Below are positions 7,119 through 11,506 of a DNA stretch of 11,506 nucleotides, in pieces. The stretch's first letter is position 1. Each line of letters opens with the position of its first letter. The notes beneath the pieces were generated by a model. It was not told where the DNA came from, ran no database searches, and worked only from the letters and a program-made list of their open reading frames with translations. The DNA is from CAIPFQ01 sp964641775. Its GTDB lineage: Bacteria > Chlamydiota > Chlamydiia > Chlamydiales > SM23-39. The position numbers and the translations under genes are program-made. Location: contig CAZXLK010000041.1 in the NCBI GenBank assembly GCA_964641775.1, positions 1 through 11,506 on the forward strand. Direction: 5' to 3'.

Positions 7119-8018
7119 TTACCTAAAAAGCAAGCGAAAACGGCTCCGGATGGAAACTTTCTTCATCAGGGCATACTCGATGACATCTGAAGTGTAAAGC
7201 CGCTTTACATTTGGCTTTCCCCTAGGCTTGAAAGAAGGCTCATCCACTAATTGAGACAACACCTTCCGAAACTGATATCCATGGACAAAATCGACTCCGG
7301 TAAAGGGGCGGGAAAACTCCTCTTTTACGAGCGCTTCCCAATTCCTATCGTTCTTATGTCCCCATGTCTTGACTTTCTTTAGCATCTCCTCAAAATCCCT
7401 CACCCAGCTGTAGTGGTGGAAAAGGGGCTTGCCATTGCATCCCAATACCATTCTTCGTTTTGGGCAAGGAAGTTGATCATAAATGGCGCCCCGCTCTCCA
7501 TTTTGAAGCAAAATGTCATCATCAAGCGCTCTTTTTTGGGCAAAGACAATGGAATCTTCCAAGGTGAGCGCTTGGTAGATCGGTTCTCGGAAATACCAAT
7601 AATTGGCAAGCCGCATCACCGTATCCGACTCTTTTCCGCTACCCAGCCATTCGGCCACCCTATCTCCATCTGCCACTTCGTCCGCATCGACAAATAGCAC
7701 TCTTTCAATCTCCTCATCCAGCGCATGGACACCAATGAGTCTCGATAGGCAGTGCCAAAAATTAGAGGGCCTCAATTCTTTGAAAATATAAGGGGGGATT
7801 TGATCGGGGACGAAAGGATATTCGATAAAAAGGCATTCGGGAAAAGCTGCATAAATCTCTTCCAAAAGGGCCCGATTTTCTTCTGTCCCATCAAAAAAGT
7901 GACTTGCTACGGGAACAACAACTTGCCCAGAAAATTTTAAAGCTTCTCGTAAACAAGGCCCAATGAATCTTTTTTCATTGGTGCAAAAATTAACAATCGT
8001 AGCTACAGGAAATTTCAT
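7119..8018 (-). CDS. Putative glycosyltransferase (GT-A/family 2-like), 299 aa
   Basis: The N-terminus (residues 4-40, VATIVNFCTNEKRFIGPCL...) looks like the nucleotide-sugar-binding start of a GT-A fold. RVLFVDADEVADGDRVAEWL (106-125) gives the DxD-type metal-binding motif as DADE 111-114. Downstream, LFHHYSWVRDFEEMLKKVKTWGH (199-221) resembles the acceptor-side His/Trp segment of family 2-like transferases. No signal peptide or membrane segment is visible, so it acts in the cytoplasm or on the inner membrane face, perhaps on lipopolysaccharide or another surface glycan. Donor and acceptor are unknown. The start ATG 8018 has AGGA only two bases away, and both lie in the inverted repeat at 8016-8050. 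The thioredoxin-like gene ends 38 bases upstream. The family call comes from motif wording only. Confidence 0.7.
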   Translation of the reverse strand: MKFPVATIVNFCTNEKRFIGPCLREALKFSGQVVVPVASHFFDGTEENRALLEEIYAAFPECLFIEYPFVPDQIPPYIFKELRPSNFWHCLSRLIGVHALDEEIERVLFVDADEVADGDRVAEWLGSGKESDTVMRLANYWYFREPIYQALTLEDSIVFAQKRALDDDILLQNGERGAIYDQLPCPKRRMVLGCNGKPLFHHYSWVRDFEEMLKKVKTWGHKNDRNWEALVKEEFSRPFTGVDFVHGYQFRKVLSQLVDEPSFKPRGKPNVKRLYTSDVIEYALMKKVSIRSRFRLLFR

Positions 8019-8050
8019 GGTCCTAGCTTAACATACAAACCAGGACCATG
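8016..8050 (-). promoter_or_regulatory. Perfect 9-bp inverted repeat covering the glycosyltransferase start codon
   Basis: CATGGTCCT at 8016-8024 and AGGACCATG at 8042-8050 are perfect reverse complements around a 17-base loop. In the minus-strand transcript the second arm is AGGACCATG, which is both the ribosome binding site and the start codon of the glycosyltransferase. If the stem forms, initiation would be hidden. No T-run follows, so it is not a terminator. Confidence 0.5.
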
Positions 8051-8056
8051 TAAAAG

Positions 8057-8434
8057 TTATCTAAACATCGAAGAAAATTTGGATTTAAAGCCCTGCCTAT
8101 CTAAAGCGCCTGATTGTCGGCCAACAACCTTCCCTTTTTTGAAAAATACAAAGGTTGGAAGCGCCTGAATATTTAGTTCCTGGCCAATGCCCGGTTGGCT
8201 ATCAATATTTACTTTTGCAAATTTGATCTTGCCGCGCATCTCATTGCTCAGATCTGCAAAGACAGGGGCTACTTGCTGGCAGTAGTAGCACCAGTCGGTA
8301 TAGGCATCAAGGACTACTGGAATTTTTGATTCCAAAACCTCTTCGTGATAGTTATCCGATGTAATCATAACGACATCTGCATGAATAAAAAGGGCAAAAC
8401 TGCTAATTGCGACAATCCAAAATTTTGAAATCAT
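8057..8434 (-). CDS. Exported thioredoxin-like protein, 125 aa
   Basis: The start is ATG 8434, behind GGAGAGG. It gives a clear Sec-type signal peptide (MISKFWIVAISSFALFIHA, likely cut before Asp20), so the protein should act in the periplasm. The frame is open 21 codons further up, but that part would bury the signal. The rest is a compact thioredoxin fold: buried Asp43, redox motif WCYYC (Cys49, Cys52), KVNIDSQP (75-81) and the cis-proline in ALPTF (Pro93). The two residues between the cysteines are Tyr-Tyr rather than the Gly-Pro of cytoplasmic thioredoxin, so redox potential and partners probably differ. A role in periplasmic disulfide reduction or exchange, relevant to the cysteine-rich chlamydial envelope, is an inference. 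A weak promoter-like TTGAAA-N17-TATGGG lies at 8457-8485 on the minus strand. Confidence 0.9.
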   Translation of the reverse strand: MISKFWIVAISSFALFIHADVVMITSDNYHEEVLESKIPVVLDAYTDWCYYCQQVAPVFADLSNEMRGKIKFAKVNIDSQPGIGQELNIQALPTFVFFKKGKVVGRQSGALDRQGFKSKFSSMFR

Positions 8435-8519
8435 GTTCCTCTCCTGGTTCTCTTCCCCCATAGAATTTATTTTTCTTTTTTTCAATAGGGACACCATTCC
8501 GGATGGCTCGGTTTTGTCT

Positions 8520-8548
8520 TTGACAAGAAGAAAAAGTTCCCCTAAGCT
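8520..8548 (+). promoter_or_regulatory. Promoter for tRNA-Ser and probably dnaB
   Basis: A perfect TTGACA at 8520-8525 is followed after 17 bases by TAAGCT at 8543-8548, a poor -10 match. The expected start near 8556 fits a short leader before tRNA-Ser at 8562. No other promoter is apparent between tRNA-Ser and dnaB. Confidence 0.5.
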
Positions 8549-8561
8549 AATAAACCTTAAT

Positions 8562-8652
8562 GGAAAGATGGCTGAGCGGCCGAAGGCACGTCCCTGCTAA
8601 GGACGCGTACTCGCTTAAACGGGTACCGAGGGTTCAAATCCCTCTCTTTCCG
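8562..8652 (+). tRNA. tRNA-Ser(GCU)
   Basis: The acceptor stem GGAAAGA/TCTTTCC is perfect, the D arm begins GCTGAG, and the anticodon stem CGTCC/GGACG encloses CTGCTAA. The anticodon GCT at 8596-8598 reads AGC and AGU. A long variable arm and the T arm GAGGG-TTCAAAT-CCCTC follow, as expected of a class II serine tRNA of 91 bases. The discriminator is G and CCA is not encoded. Only 29 bases separate it from the dnaB ATG, with a run of five T just after the tRNA that is too weak to be a convincing terminator. Confidence 0.96.
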
Positions 8653-8681
8653 ATTTTTCATGATCGTGGTATTGTTTGGGG

Positions 8682-10133
8682 ATGGCAGAAACCAAACAAA
8701 AAGTTCGCATCCCTCCCAATTCCAAAGAATCAGAAATGATGGTGCTCGGTTGCATGTTGACAAGCGTCAACGCGCTCAACATTGCAGCAGATGCTCTTGC
8801 CGATTCTGATTTTTACTATTCCGAGCATCAAATCATTTTCAATTCCCTCAAAACTGCCTTTCGCTCCGATAAACCTGCCGATATCCATCTCATTAGCGAA
8901 GAGCTCAAACGGCAAAACAAGCTAGATGCCGTAGGAGGCATTAGCTATCTCACAAGCCTTGCGCAATATGCAGGAACTTCTGCCTACATCGAAGAGTATG
9001 TGCAGCTCATCCGCGACAAATCGGTTTTGCGCCAAATGATCACCGCCTCGCAAAAGATTGAAAAAACAGCGCTCGAAGATCCATCCGATGTCATGAACGC
9101 CCTCGATGATGCTCAAAGCTACTTTTTCAACATTTCGCAAGACAATCAGCATAGCACGGGGCTTACAATCAAAGATATTCTCAGTGGTCTTAAAGCTGAA
9201 ACCAAACTCCCATTTCTCAAAGAGTTGCAAGAGAGGCAGCAGCAATTTCTCGAAAGAGACCCAAATGAACCATCTGTTACCGGCATTCCAACCCATTTCA
9301 TCGACATCGACAAGGTCCTAAACGGCTTCAATCCTTCGAACCTCATGATCCTCGCTGCCCGTCCTGCGATGGGAAAAACGGCGCTTCTCATCTCCATTGC
9401 CGAAAATATCTGTTTCCGCAACAACATCCCTGTTGCCATTTTTTCCCTCGAAATGAGCGCCTCTCAGCTCCTTCACCGAATGATCTGCTCGCAAGCAGAA
9501 GTCGAATCGGAAAAAATCCAAACCGGCTCGCTCAATGGCTCTGATTACCAGCGGATCGTCGGCGCGGTAAACATGATGCAAAAGCACACGATGATCATCG
9601 ACGATCAGCCGGGCCTTAAAATCACCGACCTACGCGCCCGTGCCCGCAGGCTGAAAGAAGCCTACAATATTGGTTTTCTTGTCATCGATTATCTGCAGCT
9701 CATTTCCGGCTCCGGCAACATGCGCTCCATGGAAAACCGCCAAGTCGAAATCTCCGAAATCTCCCGCATGCTCAAAAACCTCGCCCGCGAACTCAACATC
9801 CCCATCCTCTGCGCCGCCCAGCTCTCCCGCAAAGTCGAAGAGCGCCAAGGCCACCGCCCCATGATGAGCGACCTCAGAGAAAGTGGATCGTTAGAACAAG
9901 ATAGTGACGTAGTTATGTTCTTATTACGGAGAGAATATTATGATCCTTATGATAAGCCGGGGCTTGCGGAGGTGATCATTGCAAAAAATAGACATGGGGC
10001 AATTGGCAATGTCAACTTGGCATTTAGGAAAGAAATTGCCCAGTTTGCTAATTATACTCCGATTCCTTCAAGTGGAGATTTAGCTAAATCAAACAAAGAA
10101 GCCTTTAGTGCTTTTTCACCGGAAGATAATTAA
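8682..10133 (+). CDS. dnaB: Replicative DNA helicase DnaB, 483 aa
   Basis: This is the hexameric helicase that unwinds DNA at the replication fork. The start ATG 8682 (MAETKQKVRIPPNSKESE) is preferred over an in-frame TTG at 8676; neither has a convincing ribosome binding site. The N-terminal helical domain covers about residues 10-110, then a linker, then the RecA-like ATPase. Visible motifs are Walker A in ARPAMGKT (226-233), the catalytic glutamate in FSLEMS (Glu257), Walker B in FLVIDYLQL (Asp336), CAAQLSRKVEER (377-388) and DLRESGSLEQDSD (397-409). All essential residues are intact and the length is normal, so it should be functional. Codon usage changes abruptly at about 9876: pyrimidine-ending codons are all C before it and mostly T after it. 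The stop overlaps the stop of the convergent gene at 10130 by four bases. Confidence 0.97.
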   Translation: MAETKQKVRIPPNSKESEMMVLGCMLTSVNALNIAADALADSDFYYSEHQIIFNSLKTAFRSDKPADIHLISEELKRQNKLDAVGGISYLTSLAQYAGTSAYIEEYVQLIRDKSVLRQMITASQKIEKTALEDPSDVMNALDDAQSYFFNISQDNQHSTGLTIKDILSGLKAETKLPFLKELQERQQQFLERDPNEPSVTGIPTHFIDIDKVLNGFNPSNLMILAARPAMGKTALLISIAENICFRNNIPVAIFSLEMSASQLLHRMICSQAEVESEKIQTGSLNGSDYQRIVGAVNMMQKHTMIIDDQPGLKITDLRARARRLKEAYNIGFLVIDYLQLISGSGNMRSMENRQVEISEISRMLKNLARELNIPILCAAQLSRKVEERQGHRPMMSDLRESGSLEQDSDVVMFLLRREYYDPYDKPGLAEVIIAKNRHGAIGNVNLAFRKEIAQFANYTPIPSSGDLAKSNKEAFSAFSPEDN

Positions 10134-10420
10134 ATTTCTCCTGATTCCCATTTTTGTAAAAGGGCGTCTTTTTTAAGAATCGCTTTAAAGGCAACCTCTT
10201 CTTCCTTAGGAAGTTCTTTATCGAAAATTCTTCGAATTTCACGCTTTGCAATAGATCCATTTAAGATGGCTCGGTCTTTCTCTTTTTCGGTTAATTTTAA
10301 GATAAATGTTAAATCAGAAACCCGATCCAATGGCTCCAAAATAGGCCATTCCTTTTTGAGTTTATTATGATCTTCAAGCCTTCGACTTGAGGCAAGACCC
10401 TGATTGGTAACTGATGACAT
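10130..10420 (-). CDS. Small helical protein of unknown function, 96 aa
   Basis: The start is ATG 10420 (MSSVTNQGLASSRRLEDHNK), with AGAGGAAA close upstream; the frame stays open further up into the preceding gene but without a good site. The protein is charged and predicted helical, with no signal peptide, membrane segment or known motif. The C-terminal stretch FDKELPKEEEVAFKAIL (66-82) resembles the ends of the two upstream neighbours. It is the last gene of a three-gene minus-strand unit, 14 bases after the 86-residue gene, and its stop overlaps that of dnaB. I do not recognise the family. Small helical proteins in a row are often partners, chaperones or secreted substrates, but nothing here proves that. 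Confidence 0.7.
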   Translation of the reverse strand: MSSVTNQGLASSRRLEDHNKLKKEWPILEPLDRVSDLTFILKLTEKEKDRAILNGSIAKREIRRIFDKELPKEEEVAFKAILKKDALLQKWESGEI

Positions 10421-10434
10421 AAATTTCCTCTTTA

Positions 10435-10695
10435 TTAGCCTATGTTGATTCCGCAAACTTTTAGAATGAGCAAAATGAGATTTTTTTCTTCTTCTGTTTT
10501 AACATTAGTATAAATCCAGGTGAGCTCGTTTTTAATTTTCACAGCATTTCTTTGAGCACTTTGAATTTCATGTTCTGTTTGATTTAATAATTTCGCCAAT
10601 CGATTCACTCTGGCAACGAGATTATGCGGGCTTGTGATTGTCGCTTCGAATTCTTTGTAATCAGCAAGCATTTGAGTAGAAGGAGGCTGCGTCAT
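10435..10695 (-). CDS. Small coiled-coil protein of unknown function, 86 aa
   Basis: The start is ATG 10695 (MTQPPSTQMLADYKEF), five bases after the stop of the upstream gene. The ribosome binding site AGGG lies in that gap and overlaps the upstream stop codon, which suggests coupled translation. Residues 25-60 look like an amphipathic helix or coiled coil (LVARVNRLAKLLNQTEHEI), followed by a C-terminal segment with the pattern Y-x-x-V-x-x-EEEK-x-L-x-x-x-IL (62-78). There is one cysteine and no signal peptide or membrane span. The family is not recognised; it may be a distant paralogue of the 107-residue neighbour. Confidence 0.7.
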   Translation of the reverse strand: MTQPPSTQMLADYKEFEATITSPHNLVARVNRLAKLLNQTEHEIQSAQRNAVKIKNELTWIYTNVKTEEEKNLILLILKVCGINIG

Positions 10696-10700
10696 CTGCC

Positions 10701-11024
10701 CTATCCTTTCAAATCATTGGGTGTGATACAACAAAAAGGCTGGTCCAATTTAACATCGGAGGTTCTAAGAATGTACTTGGCCAATTCCTTGGATTCCTCT
10801 GGAAGCTTTTCATAAGTTCCCTGAATTTCTCTTTGTAGAAACTGTTGATTTGCTTGCAGCTGCTCCATTTCATTAGATACCTGTCTCTCAATTACTGTCA
10901 GTTCGGCCAATTTACGAAGATGGGTTTCGTTTTCCCTCCACTTCTCTTTGGGTACATCAGAATTATGGCAATACCCTGAAATCAAGTTAGTTGATGGAAT
11001 TTTACCCTGTGTTGGAAACGTCAT
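10701..11024 (-). CDS. Small coiled-coil protein of unknown function, 107 aa
   Basis: The start is ATG 11024 (MTFPTQGKIPSTNL), with GGGGTGA six bases upstream; an upstream in-frame start has no such site. The polar N-terminus (1-25, rich in Ser, Thr, Pro and Asn) is followed by a coiled-coil-like helix at about 30-72 and the segment YEKLPEESKELAKYIL (71-86), then a short tail with a CC pair at 98-99. It is the first gene of the three-gene unit that ends at 10130. The flexible polar start followed by a helix is compatible with a type III secreted protein, but I see no specific signal, so this is speculation. The 120 bases upstream (11025-11144) are very AT-rich near 11050-11095 and likely hold its promoter, with no clear -35/-10 pair. 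Confidence 0.72.
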   Translation of the reverse strand: MTFPTQGKIPSTNLISGYCHNSDVPKEKWRENETHLRKLAELTVIERQVSNEMEQLQANQQFLQREIQGTYEKLPEESKELAKYILRTSDVKLDQPFCCITPNDLKG

Positions 11025-11144
11025 AGATTCACCCCATGTTAAAGTATCAAAGTACAATATATTATTTTTTCTTAGACTTTTTTAAAAGATATTGTTGCCC
11101 AATCTACACCCCATTCCGCTGAAGTTCATGGTGACTGCAGCTGC

Positions 11145-11489
11145 CTAGGTTTCTGAAATTGCAGAATAATTTTGTTCCAAGTTTGCACAACCGCAGCATT
11201 GAACAATTTGCTTAAAAAAGAGTGCTGTAATACCTGCTACCTGTACTCCAAACCCAATGCAAATTACCGTTTTTTCGTCTTCTATTAAACCAAATGCCAC
11301 AACATTAGCAAAAGGCAAGAAGAAACCAGTCAAATATCCAAAAACTTTGGCACTGCAAGAAATAACTTTCGAAGTGCTACGAAATTCATTATGGCGAGTT
11401 TCTCTTAGTAAATGTGCTCCCCCAACTAAAGAAAAAGTCGCTCCATAGAGCAACGAAATCAATCCGGCAACCGGAAAATTACTAGACAT
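11145..11489 (-). CDS. Small membrane protein with Inc-like hydrophobic hairpin, 114 aa
   Basis: The start is ATG 11489, with GGAGAGG just upstream at the window edge, so the gene is complete. Three hydrophobic segments are visible at about 6-28, 49-69 and 74-92. The last two are separated only by the charged turn EDEK and form the bilobed hairpin typical of chlamydial inclusion membrane (Inc) proteins. The first segment and the short cytoplasmic-type tail with CCGC (98-101) are less typical, and an ordinary inner-membrane protein is equally possible. The small size, absence of known motifs and the accessory neighbours argue against a housekeeping role. The promoter lies outside the window. 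Confidence 0.7.
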   Translation of the reverse strand: MSSNFPVAGLISLLYGATFSLVGGAHLLRETRHNEFRSTSKVISCSAKVFGYLTGFFLPFANVVAFGLIEDEKTVICIGFGVQVAGITALFFKQIVQCCGCANLEQNYSAISET

Positions 11490-11506
11490 ATCCTCTCCTA
11501 TTTTTT

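Noticed and set aside
7400..7940. Open frames on both strands within the glycosyltransferase gene
   Set aside because: They lie out of frame or antisense to a longer frame with a coherent DxD-type motif and show no protein-like pattern of their own.
8435..8497. N-terminal extension of the thioredoxin-like protein
   Set aside because: It would place 21 mostly charged residues before a clear signal peptide, while ATG 8434 has a good GGAGAGG site.
9630..9864. Open frames antisense to and out of frame with the middle of dnaB
   Set aside because: The nearly exclusive C-ending codons of dnaB remove stops from other frames. The translations are low-complexity (Ala/Gly/Asp or Ser/Pro/Lys) and lack start signals.

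Overview
The window looks like a chromosomal segment of an amoeba-associated ("environmental") chlamydia. The peroxiredoxin has the chlamydial form of the family (SLIGK start, FVCPTELHAFQD, GGI-x-GVTYP, NDLPLGRS). The DnaB is also chlamydia-like near its start (IPPNSKE...MLTSVN), and the partial protein at the left edge resembles a paralogous family I remember from Parachlamydia/Simkania-type genomes. This assignment rests on protein resemblance from memory, not on a search.

Layout. Positions 1-671 hold the 5' part of an unrecognised gene on the minus strand that runs off the window. It has a good promoter whose -35 box lies inside a perfect 18-bp palindrome. A small conserved-type hypothetical gene (888-1274, plus) follows. 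From 8434 down to 1279 every gene is on the minus strand: an exported thioredoxin-like protein, a glycosyltransferase-like protein, tRNA-Arg(ACG), a metallo-beta-lactamase-fold hydrolase, a 2-Cys peroxiredoxin, class II fumarase (fumC), malic enzyme (maeA) and a 445-residue coiled-coil protein of unknown function. The last five are tightly packed and probably form one operon. fumC and maeA, 3 bp apart, encode consecutive steps (fumarate to malate to pyruvate + CO2 + reduced nicotinamide). The peroxiredoxin, hydrolase and thioredoxin give the region a redox and detoxification flavour.

A divergent promoter region (8435-8561) leads rightward into tRNA-Ser(GCU) and the replicative helicase dnaB (to 10133). 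dnaB meets a minus-strand cluster tail to tail with overlapping stop codons. That cluster holds three tiny helical proteins (107, 86 and 96 residues) and, upstream, a 114-residue membrane protein with an Inc-like hydrophobic hairpin. None of the four has a function I can name.

The most notable observation is inside dnaB. Codon usage changes abruptly at about 9876: from all C-ending pyrimidine codons (36 C, 0 T over 9720-9875) to mostly T-ending ones (34 T, 9 C over 9876-10130). The change falls in the highly conserved DLRESG segment, on the side next to the accessory cluster. It looks like a recombination junction that may have arrived together with that cluster. Two start regions (glycosyltransferase and hydrolase) also sit inside long inverted repeats that could hide their ribosome binding sites. 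No CRISPR array, insertion sequence or rRNA was seen.
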